A stretch of 64,000 bases of DNA. Source: Rhodococcus spongiicola. GTDB lineage: Bacteria; Actinomycetota; Actinomycetes; Mycobacteriales; Mycobacteriaceae. Shown piece after piece: positions 19,901 to 27,322 of this stretch. A model generated the notes under the pieces. That model did no database searches. It had not been told where the DNA came from and saw only the letters and a list, made by a program, of their open reading frames with translations. Numbering within the stretch: position 1 is the stretch's first letter; every line of letters begins with the position of its first letter. The DNA lies in NCBI RefSeq assembly GCF_004011835.1, contig NZ_RKLN01000004.1, positions 62,001 to 126,000 on the forward strand, given 5' to 3'. Position numbers and translations under genes: made by a program.

Positions 19901-20329
19901 CATTGGGACGCCGGCGCCGTCGCCCACGAACTGTACGAACAGTTGGTCGAGGCGCACACCGAGTTCCCGACGTTCTACACCAACTTCCCGATCTCGATGT
20001 CGCCGCTGACCCGTCCGCACCCCACGCTTCCCGGGGTCGCCGCGAAATGGGACCTGGTGGCGTGGGGCAAGGAACTGGGCACCGCCTACAGCGAGCTGAC
20101 CGACCCGATCGACCAGCGGCAGCGGCTGACCGGGCAGTCCCTACTCGCGGCCCGCGGCGCCCCGGAGGCCATGGAACTCGACGAGGACTTCCTCCAAGCT
20201 CTCGAGCACGGGATGCCGCCGACCGGCGGACTCGGCCTGGGCGTCGACCGAGTCGTCATGCTGATCACCGGCGGCAGCATCCGTGAGTCACTCGCGTTCC
20301 CGTTCGTCAAGCCACGAGAAGGTTCGTAG
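16961..20329 (+). CDS. lysX: Bifunctional lysylphosphatidylglycerol synthase / lysyl-tRNA synthetase LysX
   Basis: 1122 residues. The N-terminal 220 are a membrane domain of about six to seven helices (MprF-like flippase part); residues about 250-570 are the aminoacyl-transferase domain that moves lysine from Lys-tRNA to phosphatidylglycerol; from about 660 a complete class II lysyl-tRNA synthetase follows with an OB-fold ([21 protein letters not shown]), motif 2 [15 protein letters not shown] and motif 3 [15 protein letters not shown]. The fusion is characteristic of mycolata; in M. tuberculosis LysX gives resistance to cationic peptides. ATG 16961 has an excellent GGGGAGGA site; longer in-frame starts lack one. 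Confidence 0.93.
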   Translation: MASGSGFAVETAEKREHDRTAVPVRRGRLAEIPHIAGLILGVYSVLVFLWSLSPVLRDLLQTPRVYVDDYYFAAPDTSLSWAVVVGLVAAALASRKRIAWWLLTAYLAGFAVLNAIDAVTERNVNSAIACLVQVTVVGVLIASRKQFYTRVRRGAAWKALSVLLVGLVIGTLLGWGLVELFPGTLPPDQRFLWALNRVIALVAIGSEQFDGQPDVIIDTLLGLFGALALLAAVITLFRSQRVSNALTGNDESALRGLLEPFGASDSLGYFATRRDKAVIFAPSGKAAVTYRVEVGVCLASGDPIGNPEAWPHAIDAWLALCSKYGWAPAVLGASEAGATVYQRAGLSVLELGDEAILYTRDFTLNGREMRQVRQAVHRLRKAGATVRIRRHRDIPPGQMADVISRADKWRDTETERGFSMALGRLGDPLDGDCLLVEAIAADGTVLGMLSFVPWGPNGASLDLMRRNPQAPNGVVELMVSELATRATEFGVARVSLNFATFRSAFEEGARLGAGPVLRIWRSILLFFSRWWQLEALYRSNVKYQPDWTPRYLCFDDNRHLPRVGIASVIAEGLLTLPTFGHRANAPTHTGRRAAVPTALAGSGILHADGSAPDVAEGSLPSTSGDLSTAAEPTGPRRPEQVRVRLDKLARLTDAGIDAYPPASPPTHTVAAAAASPEGTQVRIAGRLLRIRTYGGIAFAALRDWSGEIQILIDRTAVGDRLDTFATDFDLGDLIEVSGTIGRSHRGELSVLATDWRMNGKCLHPLPDKWKGLTDTETKMRRRYVELAINPESRRLLAVRTAIVRSLRDALTARGYLEVETPVLQRTHGGAAATPFVTHINAYDLDLYLRIAPELFLKRLCVAGVEKVFEIGRVFRNEGVDFKHNPEFTILEAYEAHGDHERMMVLCRELIQGAAVAAHGSPTVMRPGPDGELTEVDISGEWPVKTMHGAISGKLGIDVTPETPLEDLRKLCDANKIEYRKHWDAGAVAHELYEQLVEAHTEFPTFYTNFPISMSPLTRPHPTLPGVAAKWDLVAWGKELGTAYSELTDPIDQRQRLTGQSLLAARGAPEAMELDEDFLQALEHGMPPTGGLGLGVDRVVMLITGGSIRESLAFPFVKPREGS

Positions 20330-20457
20330 GAAGTCCGACAACTTGGTTTCGTCCACGAAAGAAATCGGAGCCCGTCGTAGGAAATGAAGAGTCTCGTCGG
20401 GCCGGTCTGGTAGGAATAGTCGTTCGCATTACCAACTGTCACAGGAGATAATCGCCC

Positions 20458-20832
20458 GTGTCCTTGCCTGATCCCGATAGCCAGCCCACGCCGACTCCGA
20501 TGCAGCACACAACACCTGGCCCGCAGTACGGGCAGCCTGCGTCTGCATCTACGCCACCACCGGAGGTGTCGATCGAACAGCGCCGACACTCTCTGTCGAT
20601 GGCGATATCGTCCGAGGTCGCGCGTGGCGCTCGGGTGGAGTCGCAGACGGACACGAATGCGATCGTGGTCACGGGGTCGAAGCCGAATCACGTTCTGCAC
20701 GCGATCATCACTTTGTTCACCTGCGGTTTCTGGGGTCTGGTGTGGATCGTCCTCGCAATCATGCTGAGGGAGCATCGAATCGCCCTGACGGTAGACCCCT
20801 ACGGCCACGTATTGCGGCAAGAGTTGACGTAG
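20458..20832 (+). CDS. Small membrane protein with Pro-rich N-terminus, hypothetical
   Basis: 124 residues from GTG 20458 with GGAGA about 9 nt upstream. The first 45 are Pro/Ser/Gln-rich (PTPTPMQHTTPGPQYGQP), then a soluble stretch, one hydrophobic segment (IITLFTCGFWGLVWIVLAIML) and a short tail. The layout resembles small actinobacterial proteins of unknown function with one or two membrane passes. Nothing around it indicates a role. Confidence 0.6.
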   Translation: MSLPDPDSQPTPTPMQHTTPGPQYGQPASASTPPPEVSIEQRRHSLSMAISSEVARGARVESQTDTNAIVVTGSKPNHVLHAIITLFTCGFWGLVWIVLAIMLREHRIALTVDPYGHVLRQELT

Positions 20833-21224
20833 TCAGTCGACAACGCGGGAGGCAGCGGTGTTGTGCGTTCCTGCGTCGAATCCGTTCGCGATGGGTTGAT
20901 CGCCACGAACTCGACCCTGCCCGCCCACCTGTCAGATTCGCTGCCTTGGTATCAGGGCTGCGAGATGGCCCGCCACAAGTAGTTTCGACGGCCACCGACA
21001 TGGCCGTGCACTTCTGCGAAACAGCGAGCCCCCGGACGCAAGTCGCACACGCTCGACTGGGATGCCCCAGCCGAGCGTCTGCGTGATCTACCTTCCGCAA
21101 CCGGCCGTGTTGCGACGACCCCTGGAATTCGCATCACCGGACCCCGCGCCGTTGTTGTCGAGTCGGCACATCATGCAACACGGCAACCGTCGAGCAGGGA
21201 CACGTCGACCGGACCGATCTCTTG
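20833..21224. other. Non-coding gap between convergent genes
   Basis: 392 bp between the 20458 gene and mmcO. Open frames here are short and lack ribosome sites or recognisable motifs; I see no RNA gene or clear terminator. Confidence 0.4.
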
Positions 21225-22802
21225 TCAGGATCGGTAGTCGAGCCGGGTCATCATCCCCGCTTCCAGGTGGTACCCATTGTGACAATGGAGCATCCAGTCA
21301 CCGGGATTATCCGCGACGAGGTCGACGGCCACGCTTTGCATGGGCAGCACATTGACAGTGTCCTTTCGGGCACCCGGGGTGCCGTCGGGGTTCACCACCT
21401 GAAATGTGTGTCCGTGCAGGTGCATTGGGTGCCACATCATCGTCTTGTTCGTGAAGGTGAGCCGCGCCCGCTGCCCCTCCTTGACGGTCAAGGGCTCCGT
21501 CTGGTCGTAGGTGCGGCCGTTGATGGTCCATCGATAGCTCATCATGTCTCCGCCGAGCTCTGCGCTGAGATCCACGTCCGGCGGACCCTGCGGGAGCATC
21601 ACTTCGCCTGTGGCGGTGAACATGTCGACGGTGCCGACGCGCCCATCCAGTTCACGTGGGCGCACATCCGGGCCGGGTGCGGATCCGGGACCGCTACGAA
21701 GGAGCGCGAAGGCCTGCGCGTTCTTTCCTTCCGCCGAAGCGACCAGTGGGAAGACGCCGTCGCCCACTGTCACGATGACGTCGTACCGTTCCGCCATCCC
21801 GATCAACACGGCATCGACCTCGGTGGGAACGACCGGGAAGCCGTCGGTGTGCGTCACTGTCATGCGGTGTCCACCGAGGGCCACACGAAAGGCGGTGTCG
21901 GCCCCGGCGTTGATGAACCGGATCCGGACCCTCTGGCCTGGCTTGGCATCGAACGAGGTGGGAGCGGATGGCATCCTGCCGTTGATCAGATAGGTGGGGT
22001 AGATGACATCACCTGGGTCACCTCCGAGCAGTTCGCTCGAACCTTTCCCGGACCCTTCCTCGTCGGAGTGCTCGACCGCGCCCATACCAGGCATGTCCAT
22101 ACCAGGCATGTCCATACCCGGCATGGAATCGTCCCCCATCTCGCCCATTCCACCTGCACGAAGGTCGTCGAGGATCTGCTCGGGGTCGCCGCCCATGCCG
22201 TCGATCCAGTCGTCGAGGGTGACGACCCATTCGGCGTCGTAGTCCAGGGGTTCGTTCGGATCATCGACGATCACTGGGACGTAGAGGCCGTAATCGGTCT
22301 GCATGCCCACGTGAGGATGCGCCCAGTACGTGCCCGAATGCGGCACCGAGAACTTATAGGTGAACGACTCCCCTGCCGCGATGTCGGGGGTCGCGGGAGC
22401 GGCGCCGTCCATGTCGTTGCGCAACGCGATGCCGTGCCAGTGCAGCGAGGTCGTGTCGGACATTCTGTTGTGCACGGTCACAGCGAGCTCATCCCCGATG
22501 TTCGCGCGGATCGCAGGGGCGGGCACGGAATCCCCGTAGGCCAAGGTGCGTACCGTCTTGCCGCCGAGATCGATGTCGGTGCGCTGGGCGGTGAGCTCGG
22601 CGGCCACCGTTCGCCCGGTGTGCGGTCGTTTCGCCTCGGCCGCAAGGATCGCGCTCTCGTCGACACCGGAAGCCGCGGTGCTCATCGAGGTTGAGGTGTT
22701 CGTACTGCATGCGGTCAATGCCAGACCGCCGAATCCCAGTGCTGTAGCGCCGAGGAATTTGCGCCTGCTGAGGGCTGGACCGATGTTAGCGAAGGTATTC
22801 AA
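21225..22802 (-). CDS. mmcO: Multicopper oxidase MmcO-like lipoprotein
   Basis: 525 residues. The signal SRRKFLGATALGFGGLALTAC combines a twin-arginine motif with a lipobox, so the enzyme should be exported folded and lipid-anchored. All four copper-ligand clusters are visible: LHWHGIALRND, YWAHPHVG, HPMHLHGHTF and HCHNGYHLEAGMM. A Met-rich insert of three MDMPG/GMDMP units precedes the second half and may bind Cu(I). Homologues (M. tuberculosis Rv0846c) oxidise Cu(I) and give copper tolerance. TTG 22802 is chosen because GGAGATAG lies upstream and the signal peptide then has normal length. It follows the 22906 gene in a probable copper operon. Confidence 0.9.
   Translation of the reverse strand: MNTFANIGPALSRRKFLGATALGFGGLALTACSTNTSTSMSTAASGVDESAILAAEAKRPHTGRTVAAELTAQRTDIDLGGKTVRTLAYGDSVPAPAIRANIGDELAVTVHNRMSDTTSLHWHGIALRNDMDGAAPATPDIAAGESFTYKFSVPHSGTYWAHPHVGMQTDYGLYVPVIVDDPNEPLDYDAEWVVTLDDWIDGMGGDPEQILDDLRAGGMGEMGDDSMPGMDMPGMDMPGMGAVEHSDEEGSGKGSSELLGGDPGDVIYPTYLINGRMPSAPTSFDAKPGQRVRIRFINAGADTAFRVALGGHRMTVTHTDGFPVVPTEVDAVLIGMAERYDVIVTVGDGVFPLVASAEGKNAQAFALLRSGPGSAPGPDVRPRELDGRVGTVDMFTATGEVMLPQGPPDVDLSAELGGDMMSYRWTINGRTYDQTEPLTVKEGQRARLTFTNKTMMWHPMHLHGHTFQVVNPDGTPGARKDTVNVLPMQSVAVDLVADNPGDWMLHCHNGYHLEAGMMTRLDYRS
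22083..22127. repeat. 15-bp repeat coding the Met-rich loop of MmcO
   Basis: Three 15-bp units (CATACCAGGCATGTC twice, then CATACCCGGCATGGA) encode the repeated Met-Asp-Met-Pro-Gly. Confidence 0.85.
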
Positions 22803-22905
22803 GGAACTATCTCCAGAAGTGTGTGCTGCAGCCCGAAGAAGTGCAGCATGGGTGGAACATGCTTCTAGTCCGTACCGGCACGCGTGAAGGTACGGGTGAG
22901 TCGAA

Positions 22906-23379
22906 TCACGTTCGTAGGACACACTTCAGGCGCAGGACGTCGATTCCGGGGGATGGAGGGCCCCGCCAGGTTTCGGGGCGCCCGCGGCCTGGGGCGTGTG
23001 CCGATCCAGCGCTCGCTCCGAGTGCGACCAGGACGACGAACCCGAGCATCAGGGGACTGACCGCGGCGGCCTGGCGCGGAAGGGTTGCCACGCAGCTCTC
23101 GCCCGACATTTCCATCTCAGTTCCGGGCGCAGCGGCAGCGCCGGGCGCGGCGGCAGTTGCCGGTTCGGCGCCCACCCTGACGGATACTGGCGCCGTCTCG
23201 CCGGAAGAGTCGGGTTCGGAGGTCGGCAACACAGCACTGCCACCTGGGCAGGCAGTCGTCCCGCCGGCGGTATTGATCCCGTCTGTGGCGAGGCCGTGCA
23301 TCGTCAGCAAGCCCGTCAAGAGCACCAGGCAGAAGAATGCACGGCGCCAGCTCCTGATCAAAGGTGACAGGGAGCTCAT
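22906..23379 (-). CDS. Small secreted/membrane protein of the copper operon (LpqS/DUF6153-like)
   Basis: 157 residues with an N-terminal hydrophobic signal (RAFFCLVLLTGLLTMHGLA), a low-complexity Ala/Pro centre containing EMEMSGESC, and a second hydrophobic helix (SPLMLGFVVLVALGASAG). It resembles the short proteins found beside actinobacterial multicopper oxidases; LpqS precedes mmcO in M. tuberculosis. The family assignment is tentative. It lies 103 bp upstream of mmcO and 40 bp downstream of a CsoR-type palindrome. Confidence 0.65.
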   Translation of the reverse strand: MSSLSPLIRSWRRAFFCLVLLTGLLTMHGLATDGINTAGGTTACPGGSAVLPTSEPDSSGETAPVSVRVGAEPATAAAPGAAAAPGTEMEMSGESCVATLPRQAAAVSPLMLGFVVLVALGASAGSAHAPGRGRPETWRGPPSPGIDVLRLKCVLRT

Positions 23380-23419
23380 ATCACGGGATCCTTCAGCAGT
23401 AGACGACCGCCCGAATAGT

Positions 23420-23432
23420 ACCCCCCAGGGGT
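23420..23432. promoter_or_regulatory. CsoR/RicR-type copper operator
   Basis: ACCCC-CCA-GGGGT palindrome inside TACCCCCCAGGGGTG, the form of Cu(I)-sensing CsoR-family operators. It sits 41-53 bp upstream of the first gene of the putative copper operon. Confidence 0.6.
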
Positions 23433-23454
23433 GTGTCGTGCCACGAGGTGTGGT

Positions 23455-24357
23455 TCAGCGCACTGTCCACGACGCCAGCTTGTCGGGATTCATGACGATC
23501 GCGATCTCGTGGACCTTGCCCTCGGCGACGGCGAGGTCGACCACCGCGGCCACCTGATCATCGAACAAGATCACCAACCCAGCGTGGTTGTTGACCGTCT
23601 CGAAGCGGGAGTTGATGGTCAGGCCGTGCGACTCGCTCCGGGCGACGATGCCGAGTAGGTACCGCGCCACTCGGTCCGCACCCACCACCGGAACTCGCGC
23701 GATGCCGGGGAGACCCCCGCCGTCGGCCCGGGAGACGACGCCGGGCGCCAGGACGTCCATCAGGGCCGCGAGATCGCCTGTCGTGCATGCCACCGCGAAC
23801 GCGTGCACGACCTTCCCGCGCTGCCCGTCGTCCGCCTCGAACCGCGGCGCGGCGCGCAGATGCCGGCGGGCGGTCGACGCCAACTGGCGACAGGCTTCGG
23901 GGCTGCGCCCGACGATGTCGCCGATCTCGGCGAACGGCATCCCGAACACGTCGTGGAGGATCAGCGCGACCCGCTCCCCCGGAGTCAACGACTCCATCGC
24001 CCGCAGCAGCGCCAACGACACCGACTCGTCGAGGGTGACGGTGTCGGCGGGGTCCGGAGGCCGCGGCGACGACGCGACCGGCCCGACCGTACCCGGCACC
24101 GGTTCGGGCAACCAGATTCCGGCGTACGACTCGCGACGCGCCCGCGCGGACCCCAACTGGTCCAGGCAGATCCGGCCGACGGCCCGCGTCATCCACGCCA
24201 GCGGCACCCGAATCGCTTCACGCTCGTCGTCGGTCAGAGACTGCCAGCGGACGACGGCGTCCTGCACGGCGTCCTCAGCGTCGTGCGCGGACCCGAGCGT
24301 CCGGTACGCGATGCCGAAGAGGTGTTCGTAGTCTCGCGAGCCGCGTGCGAAGTTCAC
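23455..24357 (-). CDS. sigJ: ECF41-group RNA polymerase sigma factor (SigJ-like)
   Basis: 300 residues. Sigma region 2 is at the N-terminus (DYEHLFGIAYRTLGSAHDAEDAVQDAVVRW), region 4 at about 115-170 (LLRAMESLTPGERVALILHDVFGMPFAEIGDIVGRSPEACRQLASTARRHL). The C-terminal 120 residues are a SnoaL-like domain preceded by the DGGG motif diagnostic of ECF41, where the extension replaces an anti-sigma factor. ECF41 genes are linked to carboxymuconolactone decarboxylase, oxidoreductase or epimerase genes; here the upstream flavin oxidoreductase overlaps it by 4 bp, so they are co-translated. The gene name is by similarity to M. tuberculosis SigJ. Confidence 0.88.
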   Translation of the reverse strand: MNFARGSRDYEHLFGIAYRTLGSAHDAEDAVQDAVVRWQSLTDDEREAIRVPLAWMTRAVGRICLDQLGSARARRESYAGIWLPEPVPGTVGPVASSPRPPDPADTVTLDESVSLALLRAMESLTPGERVALILHDVFGMPFAEIGDIVGRSPEACRQLASTARRHLRAAPRFEADDGQRGKVVHAFAVACTTGDLAALMDVLAPGVVSRADGGGLPGIARVPVVGADRVARYLLGIVARSESHGLTINSRFETVNNHAGLVILFDDQVAAVVDLAVAEGKVHEIAIVMNPDKLASWTVR

Positions 24358-25601
24358 CTCGCCACCTCCTCACTCAGTGGCTGCGGGACCGGCTTCGGAC
24401 CCTTCGGGGCCTTGTACGCGCCGGGCCGGGTCCGCTCGGCGCGCAGCTTGTCCACCGTCATCTTGCAGATCGCTTCCTTTGCCACCGCGCCGAGCCGTCC
24501 CGACACCCCGATCGGCCGCGGCGAGTCATCGGCCCGCACGAACTGGAGATATCCGGCCTTGCGGCCCAGGCTCATACACTGCAGCGCGAACCCGAGCGAC
24601 AGCGTCGGCCGTTGCTCGCCCCGGATCCGTGCGAGCACGGTATCCGCGACGTGACCACCGAGGGGCAGGGCCACCGCGCAGGCCATGCGCAAGTGGGACC
24701 CGACCTCCGGCGGGGCCACGACGGCGTCGCCGGCGCCGACGATGTCGGGATGGTCGAGACTGGTCAGCGTGGCGTCGACGCGCAGCCGGCCGACCGCATC
24801 GGTGGCCAGACCGCTACGTCGGGCCAGGTCCGGCACCTCGAACGACGCCGCCCACACGCACACGTCGAAGTCGAGCACGCGACCGTCCGCCAGAACGAGT
24901 TCACGCTCGCCGACCCGGGTCACCTGCGCACCCTCGTGCCGCGTCACACCCAAACCGTCGAGGGCCCTCAGGATCCGGCGCCGCGCGGGCGATCGCATGT
25001 ACCCGAGCACACTTCCGGCCGCAACGATGTCCACGACGAGGTCCGGGCGTGCGGCAGCGACCTCGGACACGATCTCGACGGCCGTCGAGCCGCCCCCGAC
25101 TACCCGCACCGCCGAGCCCGGCGCGAGCGCGGCCAGTTCCTTGCGCAGCCTCTCCGCGGCGGCGGAGTCGCCCGCGTGGTGAGCACGCTCGTCCATGCCG
25201 GGCACCGAACGGGCGGTGTTGCTGCCAACGGCATAGACGAGGGTGTCGTACGGGACGACCGTGCCGGCTACGCCGACTCGAACACACTGTGCGGCGGGAT
25301 CGATTTCGTGAACCGTCCCGACGAGCACCTCCGCGTCCTGGTGCAGCACCTGGCGCAGCGGCACCGCGGCACTCGGACGGGCGCCGGCGACCACCTCGTG
25401 CAGCCGGATCCGCTCGATGAATTCGTCCCGCGGATTGATCACGGTGACCCGGCAGTCCCGCGCGGGGTCCTCACCACGGTGACGTCCACGGCTCGCGAGG
25501 ATGCGGTTGGTCGCCAGCACGCCGGCGTATCCCGCCCCGACGACGACCACCCGGTGCCTCGGCCGCTGCGACTGCGTCGTGGGCCGCTGCGACTGCGTCA
25601 T
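24354..25601 (-). CDS. NAD(P)/FAD-dependent oxidoreductase (NDH-2-like) of the ECF41 module
   Basis: 415 residues with two dinucleotide folds: FAD site VVVVGAGYAGVLATNRIL at the start, NAD(P) site VRVVGGGSTAVEIVSEVA at about 165, and the second FAD contact ADIVGAGD-like (HPDIVGAGDAVVAP). The family includes type II NADH dehydrogenases and ferredoxin/quinone reductases. Coupling to the ECF41 sigma gene identifies it as the partner oxidoreductase and probable main target of the sigma factor. A ribosome site GGAGACAG precedes ATG 25601. The natural acceptor is unknown. Confidence 0.87.
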   Translation of the reverse strand: MTQSQRPTTQSQRPRHRVVVVGAGYAGVLATNRILASRGRHRGEDPARDCRVTVINPRDEFIERIRLHEVVAGARPSAAVPLRQVLHQDAEVLVGTVHEIDPAAQCVRVGVAGTVVPYDTLVYAVGSNTARSVPGMDERAHHAGDSAAAERLRKELAALAPGSAVRVVGGGSTAVEIVSEVAAARPDLVVDIVAAGSVLGYMRSPARRRILRALDGLGVTRHEGAQVTRVGERELVLADGRVLDFDVCVWAASFEVPDLARRSGLATDAVGRLRVDATLTSLDHPDIVGAGDAVVAPPEVGSHLRMACAVALPLGGHVADTVLARIRGEQRPTLSLGFALQCMSLGRKAGYLQFVRADDSPRPIGVSGRLGAVAKEAICKMTVDKLRAERTRPGAYKAPKGPKPVPQPLSEEVAR

Positions 25602-25651
25602 GACTGTCTCCTTTGCCTCCTGCCCGCCTGTCGCGGGCTCTCGTCATCTCT

Positions 25652-25678
25652 GACGACACGGGCTCCGGAAACGTGAGA
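25652..25678 (-). promoter_or_regulatory. Candidate ECF41-dependent promoter
   Basis: On the minus strand TCTCACG (25678-25672), exactly 16 bp, then CGTC (25655-25652). The published ECF41 consensus is TGTCACA-N16-CGTC: five of seven -35 bases, the spacer and the whole -10 element agree. Transcription would begin about 45 bp upstream of the oxidoreductase ATG. Confidence 0.55.
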
Positions 25679-25704
25679 GAGAGTGGCACACGCCACTCTC
25701 TCTC
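25675..25704. terminator. Perfect 13-bp hairpin upstream of the ECF41 operon
   Basis: GAGAGAGAGTGGC / GCCACTCTCTCTC with an ACAC loop, 35 bp after the stop of the minus-strand monooxygenase gene. It overlaps the -35 element of the candidate ECF41 promoter by four bases. A CTCTCTCGTTGTC direct repeat follows. Confidence 0.65.
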
Positions 25705-25739
25705 GTTGTCCTCTCTCGTTGTCGCTGTGTAGTTCTTGA

Positions 25740-26033
25740 TCAGGCAATCGGGCGCAGCGGATGGATACCCGGGGCCCCGGCGAGGTGCGCACCGAACGTC
25801 GACGCGGCCTCCTGGAAGTGGGGCATCTTCATGTGGGCGTCGAGGGCGTGCTGGTCCGTCCACACCTCGACGACGACGAACGTGCCCGGAGTCGACGTCG
25901 ACTCGTACAGGTCGTAGGACACACAGCCATCCTCTCTGCGACTGGCGTCCACCAGGGTGGTGAGTGCGGTACGCACTGTGTCCTCGGAACCGGGCTTGGC
26001 CGGAATGGTCGCTACGACATGCAGATTCGACAT
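25740..26033 (-). CDS. Antibiotic-biosynthesis-monooxygenase-type quinol monooxygenase
   Basis: 97 residues of the dimeric ABM ferredoxin-like fold (YgiN type): LHVVATIPAKPGSEDTVRTALTTLVDASRREDGCVSYDLYES and VVVEVWTDQHALDAHMKMPHFQEA are typical. Such enzymes oxidise quinols or phenolic rings without a cofactor. ATG 26033 has AGAAGGGAA upstream and gives family length; a longer start at 26060 is possible. It stands just upstream of the ECF41 oxidoreductase operon on the same strand but is separated by a hairpin. Confidence 0.85.
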   Translation of the reverse strand: MSNLHVVATIPAKPGSEDTVRTALTTLVDASRREDGCVSYDLYESTSTPGTFVVVEVWTDQHALDAHMKMPHFQEAASTFGAHLAGAPGIHPLRPIA

Positions 26034-26088
26034 CGAATTCCCTTCTGTGAGCGCCGCCACAGCGCGGCATCCCCAACGTTACCCCGGC

Positions 26089-26583
26089 TCAATGAGACAA
26101 ACGCCGCAGATAGGCCTGTGCCCGCTCCGAACTCCAGCCGAATACCTCACGAAGACCCGTCTCCATAGCTGCCAGATAGTCGACCGACGGTTCGGTCCTG
26201 ACCACTTCGGCGCCGCCGGTGGCGGCGGTGAAGGTGGACATCGGTACGCCGTCACGAGCGCCGACGTGGAGGATTCGGTCGTAGCACGACGGTTCCTGCG
26301 CATGGATGTCGTCGAATTGCTCGGCGCTCAAGAGGTAGGCGCAGGCGGCGGTATCGCCGGGCAGGTCGGGATCGTAGAACGCGCGTCCGCCGCCCCACAC
26401 GCGCGATTCGCCCGCGAAGTAGACGGTGCCGGGAAGTCGCAACGGGATGCGGGCCGAGGGCCCGCGTGGATCCCGCGCCCCCGGATACGCCCACGAGCGA
26501 CCGACCGGACACCCGCCGCGCAGGTAACAGTCGAGCCGGGCCCGGGACATGTTCGATCCGTAACTCACGTACCAGACCTGCAC
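26089..26583 (-). CDS. Gamma-glutamylcyclotransferase-like protein
   Basis: 164 residues from a GTG at 26583. The N-terminal VWYVSYGSNMSRARL is the substrate-binding YGSN loop of the GGCT/AIG2 fold, and EPSCYDRI carries the acidic/aromatic residues near the end of the barrel. The family releases 5-oxoproline from gamma-glutamyl compounds, although many bacterial members are uncharacterised. The start is chosen so that the YGSN loop lies about seven residues in, as in relatives; no strong ribosome site is visible. It is divergent from the TetR gene at 26669. Confidence 0.72.
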   Translation of the reverse strand: MQVWYVSYGSNMSRARLDCYLRGGCPVGRSWAYPGARDPRGPSARIPLRLPGTVYFAGESRVWGGGRAFYDPDLPGDTAACAYLLSAEQFDDIHAQEPSCYDRILHVGARDGVPMSTFTAATGGAEVVRTEPSVDYLAAMETGLREVFGWSSERAQAYLRRLSH

Positions 26584-26611
26584 ATTTGCGACACTACGCG
26601 CCGCAACATCG

Positions 26612-26627
26612 GATACAGTTTTGTATC
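26612..26627. promoter_or_regulatory. TetR-type operator palindrome
   Basis: GATACA-GTTT-TGTATC, perfect arms, between the divergent GGCT and TetR genes and 42 bp before the TetR ATG. It is the best candidate for autoregulation of the 26669-29784 operon. Confidence 0.55.
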
Positions 26628-26668
26628 GGATGGCCCGCGACTCCGGAAAGAGGGGGTGACCAGCACAC

Positions 26669-27319
26669 ATGTCCGACCTGAAGACGGATGCGCCCCGTCC
26701 GAGACGGGTCACCAAACGCCGCGAGGAAACGCGCCAGCGCCTCCTCGACGCGGCCGGCGAGGTGTTCGCCGAGGAGGGTTTCGGCCGCTCCACCGTCGAG
26801 CAGGTCTGCGAACGCGCCGGGTTCACGCGCGGCGCGTTCTACTCGAACTTCACCTCGCTCGACGAACTCTTCCTCGCAATGTGGGAACGCCAGTCGGCTC
26901 TCATGCTCGACAGCATCCGCGCCTCTCTCGCCGATTCCGCCACGCGGCCCACGCTCATGACGGTCGACACGGCGGTCGAACGCGTGCTCGCCGCCATCCC
27001 CGTGGACGACACCTGGTACCGCATCACCGCGGAGTTCACCGCCCACGCACTGCGGAACCCCGCCCTCAAACGCGTGATGGCGGCCCGCGAGGACGCCATC
27101 CTGCACACAATCCTGCCGATCGTCGAGGACGCGCTCGCCGCCGTCGGACGCCGGGTCGCCGACCGCAACGCCCTCGGTCGTGCCCTGGTCGCGCTCCACG
27201 ACGGCACCACCGTGCAGATCCTGATGGAACCCGAGAACGAGGCGGTTCGGCAGGCGCGCCAGCGCCTGTTCGTCACCGTCGTGAGTAGTTACAGCAGCAC
27301 CGATACGAACAGGAGATAG
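26669..27319 (+). CDS. TetR-family regulator of the FAD-dehydrogenase/SDR operon
   Basis: 216 residues; the HTH domain follows a basic N-terminus (RRVTKRREETRQRLLDAAGEVFAEEGFGRSTVEQVCERAGFTRGAFYSNFTSLDELF). The ligand domain is helical without recognisable specificity. It lies 3 bp upstream of the FAD-binding dehydrogenase start, so the three genes to 29784 form one operon that it presumably represses through the palindrome at 26612. Confidence 0.88.
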   Translation: MSDLKTDAPRPRRVTKRREETRQRLLDAAGEVFAEEGFGRSTVEQVCERAGFTRGAFYSNFTSLDELFLAMWERQSALMLDSIRASLADSATRPTLMTVDTAVERVLAAIPVDDTWYRITAEFTAHALRNPALKRVMAAREDAILHTILPIVEDALAAVGRRVADRNALGRALVALHDGTTVQILMEPENEAVRQARQRLFVTVVSSYSSTDTNRR

Positions 27320-27322
27320 GCC

